Assembly (NCBI GenBank): GCA_005885015.1
Contig: VAYG01000146.1
Location: forward strand, 1-10,805
Source: Actinomycetota bacterium
GTDB taxonomy: Bacteria; Actinomycetota; UBA4738
Length of the DNA stretch: 10,805 bases
Direction of reading: 5' to 3'
The position numbers and the translations under genes were made by a program. The notes beneath the pieces are model-generated. The model was given only the letters and a program-made list of their open reading frames with translations, searched no databases and was not told where the DNA came from. Positions 1 through 5,701 of this stretch are shown here, one piece after another (the stretch's first letter is position 1; each line of letters begins with the position of its first letter).

Positions 1-1360
1 TCCGGATGTCGCGCTTCACCGTGGCGATTGAGGCCTGGCTGCGCTCGATTAGCTCTTCGACGATGGCCGGATCGGTGTCGATCGGGGCGGGCGCGCCGCC
101 AACCGGCACCCCGCTGGGACTGTCGTCCGGGAGCGACGGGATGAAGTCCCCACGTTCGACGATGCTCTGCAGTGCGTCCCCGATCAGCGGTTCGGATTTC
201 CCCAGGACCTCCAGGAGGCGGGCTCGGCTCGCCGGCGATGCCAAGTCCCGGGCGACGTCGACGAACATCCTCCCACCGGCCTCGTACATCGGCCGCGGAG
301 TTGTCAGCTGCCAAAAGGAAATCCCAAGGGGCTTCATCGGGTCGGTCATCATTTGCCCATGGCCGACCGAGACGTACACATGGTTCTCCTGGTCGCCGGC
401 TGAAGGGACGGGGAACAATGTGGTGATCGGCCGGCTCTGGACGATCAGGAAGTCATTGTCGACCAGGCACCATTCGATGTCCTGGGGACTACCGAAGTGC
501 CCCTCGATCCGTCGTCCCAGCTCGGAGAGCCGTACGACCTGCTCATCCGTCAGCGCCGGCCGCTCCTGCCGCTCCGGGTCGATCGTCACCTTCTCAGTCC
601 CGCCACCCGGCAGGGGGTGGATGGCAACCTGCTTTGTGGCCACCGAGTTGGCGACGACCTCGCCGTCGCGCACCTTGTAGGAGTCCGCGTTCACCAGGCC
701 AGAGACCAGGGCCTCGCCGAGGCCGAAGGTGGCTTCCACGGACATGACTTTGCGGTTTGACGTGACGGGGTCGGCCGTGAACAGGATGCCGGCAGCTTCC
801 GGGAAAGCCATCCGCTGCACCACCACCCCCATGTGGACCTTCTTCTGGTCGAAGCCATTCCGCAGGCGGTAGGTCACGGCCTGCTCGGTGAAGACCGACG
901 CCCAGCACCGGGTGATGTGTTGGAGGATCGCGGTTGGCCCAATGACGTTCAGGTATGTGTCCTGCTGGCCCGCGAAGGAGGCTGTCGGCAGGTCCTCTGC
1001 CGTTGCGCTTGAGCGGACGGCGTATGCAGATTGCTCGCCGAGCCCCGTGAGTGCGACGATGATCGCCCCCGCCAGGTCCTCAGGGATGGCGATCCCTTCG
1101 ATAGTCCCGCGGATCTCCGCGCTGAGCGTCCGGATTGCTTCGCGGTCATCCGGGTTCAGGCGCGACAGCCGATCAAGCCGATCGTCTGCCGACGGTGCTG
1201 CCGCCATGATCCGCCGGAAGGCATCCGTCGTCACACAGAAGCCGGCCGGTACGCGAATGCCTTCGATCCGCGAAAGCTCACCGAGCGCCGCTCCCTTGGC
1301 GCCAACGATTGCGACCTGCGTCTGGTCGATCTCCTCGAGGCCCAGAACGTAACTGCCCAT
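1..1360 (-). CDS. rph: Rifamycin-inactivating phosphotransferase, partial (N-terminal 453 residues)
   Basis: The enzyme uses ATP to phosphorylate rifamycins (products AMP and phosphate) and so inactivates them in the cytoplasm. The visible part opens with the ATP-grasp-like PEP/pyruvate-binding domain (about residues 1-315): Lys22 in GAKGAALGEL, Arg116 in YAVRSSATAEDLPTASFAGQ, FTADPVTSNRK at 194-204, and QDIEWCLV...VQSRPIT at 293-313 with Glu296, Gln308 and Arg310. These align, one residue offset, with the nucleotide-binding residues I recall for Listeria RPH. From about residue 326 the rifamycin-binding domain begins (VYVSVGHGQMMTDPMKPLG), which separates RPH from ordinary PEP synthase. The family is about 865 residues; the rest, including the C-terminal swivelling His domain, lies left of the window. 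The ATG at 1360 has AGGTGG 4 nt and AAGGAG 11 nt upstream. No frameshift is seen. An RAE-like repeat lies about 100 bp upstream. Third-position GC is 30/40 in the first 40 codons, below the core genes. Confidence 0.92.
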   Translation of the reverse strand, partial: MGSYVLGLEEIDQTQVAIVGAKGAALGELSRIEGIRVPAGFCVTTDAFRRIMAAAPSADDRLDRLSRLNPDDREAIRTLSAEIRGTIEGIAIPEDLAGAIIVALTGLGEQSAYAVRSSATAEDLPTASFAGQQDTYLNVIGPTAILQHITRCWASVFTEQAVTYRLRNGFDQKKVHMGVVVQRMAFPEAAGILFTADPVTSNRKVMSVEATFGLGEALVSGLVNADSYKVRDGEVVANSVATKQVAIHPLPGGGTEKVTIDPERQERPALTDEQVVRLSELGRRIEGHFGSPQDIEWCLVDNDFLIVQSRPITTLFPVPSAGDQENHVYVSVGHGQMMTDPMKPLGISFWQLTTPRPMYEAGGRMFVDVARDLASPASRARLLEVLGKSEPLIGDALQSIVERGDFIPSLPDDSPSGVPVGGAPAPIDTDPAIVEELIERSQASIATVKRDIR

Positions 1361-1460
1361 CCGACCACCTTCTCCTTCGGCCCCCGGGCCTCGATCATTC
1401 CTACAGGAGGTCGCGCCGGCCGCCCTTGGGCCAGCTTGTGGCATGCAGTGTCGGCACGCC

Positions 1461-1483
1461 GGGGCCCTTGCGGCAAGGCCCCC
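1461..1483. promoter_or_regulatory. Rifamycin-associated element (RAE)-like inverted repeat
   Basis: This is a 23-bp inverted repeat centred on G1472 with two 11-base arms, 10 of 11 positions complementary (mismatch 1465/1479). Its core CCCTTGCGGCAAGG matches the core I recall for the RAE, a conserved palindrome found in actinomycetes upstream of rifamycin-inactivating genes and linked to rifamycin-dependent expression. It sits 101 bp upstream of the rph ATG and 40 bp upstream of the divergent small ORF. A TTG-type -35 can be read in it on each strand: TTGCGG forward (1468-1473) and TTGCCG in reverse (1476-1471). Identity rests on recall plus the adjacent rph; that it controls both directions is inference. 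Confidence 0.82.
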
Positions 1484-1491
1484 CCCGTCGC

Positions 1492-1504
1492 TTACCATTG
1501 GTAA
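1492..1504. promoter_or_regulatory. Palindrome with possible -10 box for the small ORF
   Basis: TTACCATTGGTAA is a perfect 6-bp-arm palindrome around a single T. On the plus strand it contains TACCAT (1493-1498), which fits the actinobacterial TANNNT -10 pattern. A start about 7 nt downstream would give a leader of roughly 17 nt carrying the ribosome binding site of the ORF at 1523. The RAE-like repeat then covers the -35 region. The site may be just a -10, or an operator for a dimeric repressor overlapping it; the sequence alone does not decide. Confidence 0.4.
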
Positions 1505-1522
1505 CGGCGGGAAGGATGGACC

Positions 1523-1741
1523 ATGTCTGACACGTCGGGAGATGGGCACCGCCCGACGAGAGAGTTTCGCAACGCGATGCGCGCCTTCGCTTCGAGCGAT
1601 TGTTCGCAGCCGTCGAAGGGTGGGCCAAGGCCGTTGGAGCTAACCGCGCGGCGGGAGCGGCGCGTGTACGGCGGAGCCTCATTGAAAGTTGCCAAGGATG
1701 AGCTCCTCGCCGCATATCAGGAGATGAAGCCCCGTCGATAA
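1523..1741 (+). CDS. Small hypothetical protein, 72 aa, divergent from rph
   Basis: I do not recognise this protein. It is a short, charged, soluble sequence with no membrane segment, signal peptide or Cys/His metal motif. The N-terminal half is Ser/Arg/Pro-rich and looks disordered; the C-terminal part (from about residue 51, ASLKVAKDELLAAYQEM) could form one amphipathic helix. Support for a real gene: AAGGA lies 6 nt before the ATG, a possible TACCAT -10 sits at 1493-1498, no competing gene overlaps it, and 52 of 72 sense codons end in G or C. That last figure resembles rph and is lower than the core genes. It shares the RAE-bearing intergenic region with rph, so it may respond to rifamycins, but that is inference. 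It could also be a chance ORF or the remnant of a larger gene. Confidence 0.5.
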   Translation: MSDTSGDGHRPTREFRNAMRAFASSDCSQPSKGGPRPLELTARRERRVYGGASLKVAKDELLAAYQEMKPRR

Positions 1742-1767
1742 AGGGAGCCGTGGCGTGGGCCGGTACT

Positions 1768-1780
1768 CTATGACTCATAG
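1768..1780. repeat. Perfect 13-bp palindrome in a convergent intergenic region
   Basis: CTATGACTCATAG has two perfect 6-base arms around a single C. It lies 27 bp past the stop of the small ORF, in the 150-bp gap before the 3' end of the converging metalloprotease gene. As RNA it would form only a weak 4-bp stem with no U-tract, so it is a poor terminator candidate. It may be a protein-binding site or chance. I see no gene in 1742-1891. Confidence 0.35.
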
Positions 1781-1891
1781 GCCATCAACCGCCCCCAATG
1801 GGCCGGATTGCCCCCGATTAGTCCCGCTAACCCCGGACTGCCCGGAATGGCGCAGGTATCCCCGGTTGGCGAGCGTTACCCGGACGGCCCG

Positions 1892-3079
1892 CTAGGTGAT
1901 CCGGGACAGCCAGAGTGTCGGTTCTTCCAGCTCGGGCATGGAGGGCAGGTTGTCCGCGGACTCCCACATCCTGGCAAGGGTTGCCTCGCCGCCGAGCTCG
2001 GCCACGCGCGAGCAGAACGCCCGCCCCAGGCGGTACTGCTCGCGCTTCATCTCCAGCCCGAGCAGTCGCTCCAGGGCCTGGTCGCCGTGGCGTCCCTCGC
2101 GGTGCCGGAGGAGAGCTTCCTCGATCCGGCTGTAGGTCGGAAGGAGCTTCCGTCCGAGGCCTTCCATCACGTGATCGCCATAGCCTTCGGCTGCGGCCAT
2201 GAACGACTGCACCCGCGCGATCCGCAAGCGCTGCTCGGGATCGGAGCTCTGGCCGAACACGTCGTTCATCCCTTCGAACGCCTTGGACAGCGCGTCGGGA
2301 TCGGACAGGTCGAGGGATTCCAACCGCTGTTCGAGGCCCGACAGGTCCAGCTCGGCGTGCTCGACCAGATCGCGAACGAGGCGCATGAAGTGGTCCCGGA
2401 CCCACGGACGGGCGAACTCGAACCGGTGCGTCACCTCGTGCAGCGCGACGAACGTCCGGAACTCGATGGGTTCCAGGCTCCAATCGCTCTCGAACCGGGC
2501 GATGTTGGGGACGACGAAGTACAGGGCCCCCGCCTCTCGCGGCACGGCCAGGTCGTACTGGCCGAGCACACGCTGACCGAGGTAGCCGAGCACGCCGCCG
2601 ACCTGTGCTCCCAGCAGCAACGGCATCATCCTCTGCAGCACCATCTCCATGAGCTCGGGCGTCGTGCCGGGCATGGGTGCGGCCGGCCCGCCGCCCTGTT
2701 GGGCGAGCGCGGCGGAGAGCCGGGCCGCCACGGGCTCGATCAGGTCCCGGAGGCTCCGCGCGTTCGCCTCGACCCAGTCCGCGCGCCGGAACGACTCGAT
2801 CCTGGCGACGTCCGTGGGGGCGGGGAGGCCCGTGTGCTCGGCCACGGCCAGCTCGGCCACGCGCACCACTTCGGCCAGGCCGCGGCGGTCCTCGTCGGTG
2901 GGCCGCGGGTCCTCCACCCCCCACGAGGCCACGGCGATCCCGATCTGCCGGGCCAGCTCCCAGTTCACCGGGCCGGTCGAGGCCAGAAGGACCCGCTGGA
3001 TCTCCCGGAACAGCGGGACCTCGCCCAACACGTCGGACAGGGGGACTTCGGGGGGCTCCTCGGCCCCGGGTGACGCCAT
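1892..3079 (-). CDS. Zincin_2 (DUF2342) family zinc-dependent metalloprotease, F420-associated type
   Basis: This 395-residue protein belongs to the actinobacterial Zincin_2 family, some members of which are annotated as coenzyme F420 biosynthesis-associated. Substrate and exact role are unknown. The zinc-site motif HEVTH is at residues 214-218 within FVALHEVTHRFEF, and a downstream EGYGDHVME (Glu298) is the likely third-ligand region. An Ala/Gly-rich helical segment with MMPLLLGAQVGGVLGYLGQR (151-170) precedes a YFVVPNIARFE block (187-197). There is no signal peptide, so the protein is probably cytoplasmic. ATG at 3079 is preferred over the in-frame ATG at 3088: TACAAT on the minus strand (3092-3087) ends 7 nt before 3079 and overlaps the other ATG, and neither has a Shine-Dalgarno, so a leaderless mRNA is predicted. 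It diverges from moaE by 36 bp. Family call is strong; function is not known. Confidence 0.88.
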   Translation of the reverse strand: MASPGAEEPPEVPLSDVLGEVPLFREIQRVLLASTGPVNWELARQIGIAVASWGVEDPRPTDEDRRGLAEVVRVAELAVAEHTGLPAPTDVARIESFRRADWVEANARSLRDLIEPVAARLSAALAQQGGGPAAPMPGTTPELMEMVLQRMMPLLLGAQVGGVLGYLGQRVLGQYDLAVPREAGALYFVVPNIARFESDWSLEPIEFRTFVALHEVTHRFEFARPWVRDHFMRLVRDLVEHAELDLSGLEQRLESLDLSDPDALSKAFEGMNDVFGQSSDPEQRLRIARVQSFMAAAEGYGDHVMEGLGRKLLPTYSRIEEALLRHREGRHGDQALERLLGLEMKREQYRLGRAFCSRVAELGGEATLARMWESADNLPSMPELEEPTLWLSRIT

Positions 3080-3086
3080 CCGGGCC

Positions 3087-3108
3087 ATTGTAGGAGCGTG
3101 GCTAGAAT
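3087..3108. promoter_or_regulatory. Back-to-back -10 boxes for divergent leaderless transcripts
   Basis: The 36-bp gap between the metalloprotease and moaE starts carries TACAAT on the minus strand (3092-3087) and TAGAAT on the plus strand (3103-3108). Each is followed by exactly 7 nt and then an ATG (3079 minus, 3116 plus). This is the spacing expected if the start codon is also the transcription start, as is common in actinobacteria. The boxes are only 10 bp apart, so two polymerases could not bind at once. No good -35 hexamer is visible in either direction; each would lie at or inside the opposing start. Promoter identity is inferred from pattern and position. Confidence 0.65.
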
Positions 3109-3115
3109 CGGTCCG

Positions 3116-3541
3116 ATGCGGAACGAGCTGCTGGTGAAGCTCACCGCCGACCCTCTGGATCCGGCCGAGGCGCTCGCCTTCGTTTCCGATCCCGGGGCCG
3201 GTGGCACGGTCCTGTTCTCGGGGACGGTTCGGGACCATTCGGCTGCCGGGTCCGTGACCGGCCTGGAGTACGAGATATGGGGCGAACGCGCCCGAGAGGG
3301 ACTCGAGGCCATCGGGGACGAGCTCTTCGAACGCTGGCCGGTCTGCCGGGTCGCGCTGCTCCACCGACACGGCTCCCTTGCCGTCGGCGAGGTCTCGGTC
3401 CTGGCGTGCTGCTCGGCTCCCCATCGCGCGGAAGCGTTCGAGGCGGCACGTCATGGCATCGAACGCATCAAGCGCGACGTGGCCGTCTGGAAGAAGGAGC
3501 ATCTCGCCACCGGCCACGCCGAGTGGGTGATGGGGTCCTGA
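3116..3541 (+). CDS. moaE: Molybdopterin synthase catalytic (large) subunit MoaE
   Basis: MoaE with thiocarboxylated MoaD converts cyclic pyranopterin monophosphate to molybdopterin, a step of molybdenum cofactor synthesis in the cytoplasm. The 141-residue length is normal. Family landmarks appear in order: GGTVLFSGTVRDHSAAGSV near residues 29-47, LEYEIWGERA (50-59), HRHGSLAVGE (83-92), SAPHRAEAFEA (100-110) and RIKRDVAVWKKE (117-128). Lys119 and Lys126 fall at the same numbers as the active-site lysines of the E. coli enzyme. A GTG at 3098 is in frame, but ATG 3116 is chosen because TAGAAT (3103-3108) lies 7 nt before it and would be inside the longer form; translation is probably leaderless. 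No moaD or moaA is in the window, so the MoaD partner must come from elsewhere. The stop overlaps the ATG of an 11-codon mini-ORF (TGATG) leading to the next gene. Confidence 0.93.
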   Translation: MRNELLVKLTADPLDPAEALAFVSDPGAGGTVLFSGTVRDHSAAGSVTGLEYEIWGERAREGLEAIGDELFERWPVCRVALLHRHGSLAVGEVSVLACCSAPHRAEAFEAARHGIERIKRDVAVWKKEHLATGHAEWVMGS

Positions 3542-3572
3542 TGCCGGTCGGGCACGACCAAGCCCTTTCCCG

Positions 3573-4577
3573 GTGAGCCGACGCGACCTCGCCGTTGACA
3601 TCGGCACATCCTACCAACAGGGGCAGGGCGTGATCTTCGACCAACCCACGTTGGTCGCGGTGAACGACCGCACGGGCTCGGTGGTGGCGGTGGGGCGGGA
3701 GGCCTGGGGTCTGGCGGGCGAACAACCGTCGGAGATCGTGGCCGTCCGTCCCCTCCGCAGGGCCGCCATCGCCAACTTCGAGTTGACCGAGCAATTCCTC
3801 CGCCTGATCCTTCGGTCCACTGGGAGCTCGCGGTTCACCCGCCCCCGGGTGCTGGTATGCGTCCCGTCCTCGCTGACACCGGTCGAGCGGCGGGCCGTGG
3901 AGGATGCGGTCTCCTCGGCGGGGGCCAGGTCGGTGACGCTCGTGGAGGAGCCGCTGGCGGCGGCGATCGGGGCGGGCCTTCCGATCCACGACCCGGTTGG
4001 GAGCATGGTCCTCGACGTAGGGGGAGGGATCACCGAGATCGCGATGCTCGCCCTGGGCGGGATCGTCCTGTCGGCGGCCGTCCCCGTTGGTGGCCTCGAC
4101 ATGGACGATGCCATCCAGCAGTACCTGCGGCGGCGCCACGACCTGGCCATCGGCGACTCCGCCGCCGAGCAGATCAAGATCCAGGTGGGATCCGCCTACC
4201 CCACGGCGGAGGTGGTGGAGGCGGAGGTGCGAGGGCGCGAGCTGGGGACGGGGACGCACGTCATCGTGACCCTGACCTCGGAGGAGATCCGGGAGGTCCT
4301 GGCCGACGCCGTCGAACGGATCGTCCGGGCCACCCGGCAGTGCCTGGCGGACTGCCCCCCGGACCTGGCCCACGACGTGCTCGAGACAGGGGTGTTCCTC
4401 ACGGGAGGGGGGGCGTTGCTCCGAGGCCTGGACATGCGCCTGGCGCGCGACTGCGAGGTTCCGGTGAACCTCACGGAGCACCCGCTGTCCACCGTCGCCT
4501 CCGGGGCCGGGAGGCTGCTCGACTACGAGCCGGACCAGCGCCGGGCCTTCCTCTCGGCCCATCGTCCCGTACCATAG
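3573..4577 (+). CDS. MreB-like actin-family protein (rod-shape-determining)
   Basis: MreB proteins are bacterial actins that form membrane-associated filaments guiding lateral peptidoglycan synthesis. This 334-residue protein has the MreB order of nucleotide-binding parts: phosphate-1 DIGTS (9-13), VRPLRRAAIANFE (58-70), the catalytic-loop EEP (125-127) in LVEEPLAAAIG, phosphate-2 LDVGGGITEI (147-156), EQIKIQVGSAYP (199-210), TSEEIREVL (235-243) and the adenosine motif LTGGGALLRGL (276-286). Between DIGTS and YQQGQGVIFDQP about four residues are missing compared with usual MreB (an NTLV-type strand), with the frame kept. The GTG start at 3573 puts DLAVDIG at the normal distance from the N terminus; it has no Shine-Dalgarno, and the upstream mini-ORF ends on its GTGA. 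It may be a divergent paralogue rather than the main MreB, since no mreC/mreD follows; the PDZ protease gene begins 8 nt later. Confidence 0.85.
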   Translation: MSRRDLAVDIGTSYQQGQGVIFDQPTLVAVNDRTGSVVAVGREAWGLAGEQPSEIVAVRPLRRAAIANFELTEQFLRLILRSTGSSRFTRPRVLVCVPSSLTPVERRAVEDAVSSAGARSVTLVEEPLAAAIGAGLPIHDPVGSMVLDVGGGITEIAMLALGGIVLSAAVPVGGLDMDDAIQQYLRRRHDLAIGDSAAEQIKIQVGSAYPTAEVVEAEVRGRELGTGTHVIVTLTSEEIREVLADAVERIVRATRQCLADCPPDLAHDVLETGVFLTGGGALLRGLDMRLARDCEVPVNLTEHPLSTVASGAGRLLDYEPDQRRAFLSAHRPVP

Positions 4578-4585
4578 GCCCCCCC

Positions 4586-5641
4586 GTGATCCCCAACGAG
4601 GACGACCCCTACTCCGGATCGACTGCTCCTGACGGGGTCGCCGAACCGGCGAAGCCTTCCGGCTCTCTCGTTTCATGGCGGAAGAGCGCGTTCCTGGCCC
4701 CCGTGGCCATCCTCGCCCTGATCCTGTACTTCGTGAGGCTTCCGTACTTCGTGCTCCAGCCAGGGCCCGCCGAGGACGTCGAGCCGCTCATCCACATCCA
4801 GAGCCAGCAGACCTACCCCGGTGGCCACCTGTTGCTCACGTCCGTGGGCCTGTACCAACCCAACGCGTACCAGGCGTTCTGGGCATGGGTCGACCGGGCA
4901 CAGTCGGTCGTCCCCGAACGGGACATCCTCGCCCCCGGCGAGACGCCCCAGGAGGAGACGCAGCAAGCGATCTCCCAGATGGACACGAGCAAGATCGACG
5001 CAGCGGTGGTGGCGCTCACGAAGTACGCGGGCTATCCGGACCGGCACGGCAGGGGTGTCCTGGTCGAGAGCGTGCTGTCCGGTTCCCCCGCCTCCGGCAA
5101 GCTCTTCGCCGGCGACGTCGTCCTCTCGGTGGATGGGCGACGGGCCGCCGATCCGGACCAGCTCGGCCGGATGATTCGGGCCGCCGGGGTCGGCCACGCC
5201 TTGACCTTCGAGGTCAAGGCCGATGGACAGACCCGGCGGGTCCAGGTGGCGCCGGGCCGGATCCAGGGCATCGACCACCCTGCCATCGGCATCGGGACCG
5301 TTGCCGCGTTCCCGTTCCCTCTCGAGATCGACAGCGGAGACATCGGGGGCCCGTCCGCCGGGCTCATGTGGACCCTCGGGCTGGTCGATCTGTTGACGCC
5401 CGGCGACCTGACCGGCGGCCACATCGTGGCGGGGACCGGGACGATCGACCTGACCGGCAAGGTCGGGCCCATCGGAGGAATCTCGCAGAAGGTCGTGGCC
5501 GCCGAGCGAGCCGGAGCCACCGTTTTCTTCGCCCCGGCCGAGGAGGCTTCGCAGGCCAGGTCCGTCGCCCACCACATCGTCATCGTGCCGGTTCGCTCCT
5601 ACACCGACGCCGTCTCCTACCTCGGCGGCCCGGCGTCGTAG
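4586..5641 (+). CDS. Membrane-anchored PDZ domain / Lon-like (S16) serine protease, YlbL type
   Basis: This 351-residue protein is predicted to be a signal-anchored protease facing the cell exterior. In order: a disordered hydrophilic N-tail (1-33), one membrane helix (about 34-52, SAFLAPVAILALILYFV), a family-specific extracytoplasmic region, a PDZ domain (about 155-225; GVLVESVLSGSPASGKLFAGD), and a Lon-type proteolytic domain (about 230-345). The Ser-Lys dyad appears intact: Ser257 in GGPSAG and Lys302 in GKVGPIGGISQK, which aligns with E. coli Lon Lys722 allowing a two-residue insertion. No ATPase domain is present, as is usual for this family. GTG at 4586 is chosen because it gives the usual N-tail before the membrane helix; upstream the frame runs back inside the MreB-like gene. 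No Shine-Dalgarno is seen; TACCAT at 4570-4575 is only a weak promoter candidate. Likely in one transcript with moaE and the MreB-like gene. Substrates unknown. Confidence 0.9.
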   Translation: MIPNEDDPYSGSTAPDGVAEPAKPSGSLVSWRKSAFLAPVAILALILYFVRLPYFVLQPGPAEDVEPLIHIQSQQTYPGGHLLLTSVGLYQPNAYQAFWAWVDRAQSVVPERDILAPGETPQEETQQAISQMDTSKIDAAVVALTKYAGYPDRHGRGVLVESVLSGSPASGKLFAGDVVLSVDGRRAADPDQLGRMIRAAGVGHALTFEVKADGQTRRVQVAPGRIQGIDHPAIGIGTVAAFPFPLEIDSGDIGGPSAGLMWTLGLVDLLTPGDLTGGHIVAGTGTIDLTGKVGPIGGISQKVVAAERAGATVFFAPAEEASQARSVAHHIVIVPVRSYTDAVSYLGGPAS

Positions 5642-5670
5642 CCGCTGCCGTGCAACCGGGATCGCTACGG

Positions 5671-5676
5671 TAGGCT
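5671..5676 (+). promoter_or_regulatory. Probable -10 box upstream of the UPF0182 gene
   Basis: TAGGCT fits the actinobacterial TANNNT -10 consensus and lies 25 bp before the TTG start, in the 60-bp gap after the PDZ protease gene. A transcript starting near 5683 would still include the GAGGGGGAGG ribosome binding site at 5691-5700. An overlapping TACGGT (5666-5671) is an alternative. No convincing -35 is visible. The gene may also be reached by read-through from upstream. Confidence 0.45.
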
Positions 5677-5701
5677 TGACCTTCGCGCGCGAGGGGGAGG
5701 A

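Noticed and set aside
1..1360. Possible phosphoenolpyruvate synthase or pyruvate phosphate dikinase.
   Set aside because: These share the N-terminal ATP domain, but the sequence after residue 325 (VSVGHGQMMTDPMKPLG) is of the rifamycin-binding type, and the RAE-like repeat upstream fits RPH.
1461..1490. The RAE-like repeat read as a transcription terminator.
   Set aside because: It is followed by a C-rich stretch, not a T run, and stands between two divergent starts where no transcript is expected to end.
1401..1778. A 125-residue minus-strand frame across the rph upstream region.
   Set aside because: It runs through the RAE-like repeat and opposite the better-supported small ORF, and no coding signature or motif is visible.
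1808..3073. A 421-residue open frame on the plus strand opposite the metalloprotease.
   Set aside because: It is His/Gly/Pro/Arg-rich with no recognisable domain, and lies antisense to a gene with a clear HEVTH zinc motif. Long antisense frames are expected in high-GC DNA.
3080..3088. In-frame ATG at 3088 as the start of the metalloprotease, adding three residues.
   Set aside because: It overlaps the TACAAT -10 box, has no ribosome binding site, and the ATG at 3079 fits leaderless spacing.
3857..4585. Upstream extension of the PDZ protease frame inside the MreB-like gene.
   Set aside because: The extension is Gly/Arg/Pro-rich and overlaps a confident gene in another frame; the GTG at 4586 gives the usual short tail before the membrane helix.
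3468..4676. A 402-residue minus-strand frame across the MreB-like gene.
   Set aside because: Low-complexity Arg/His/Pro-rich shadow frame; the plus strand carries all actin-family motifs.
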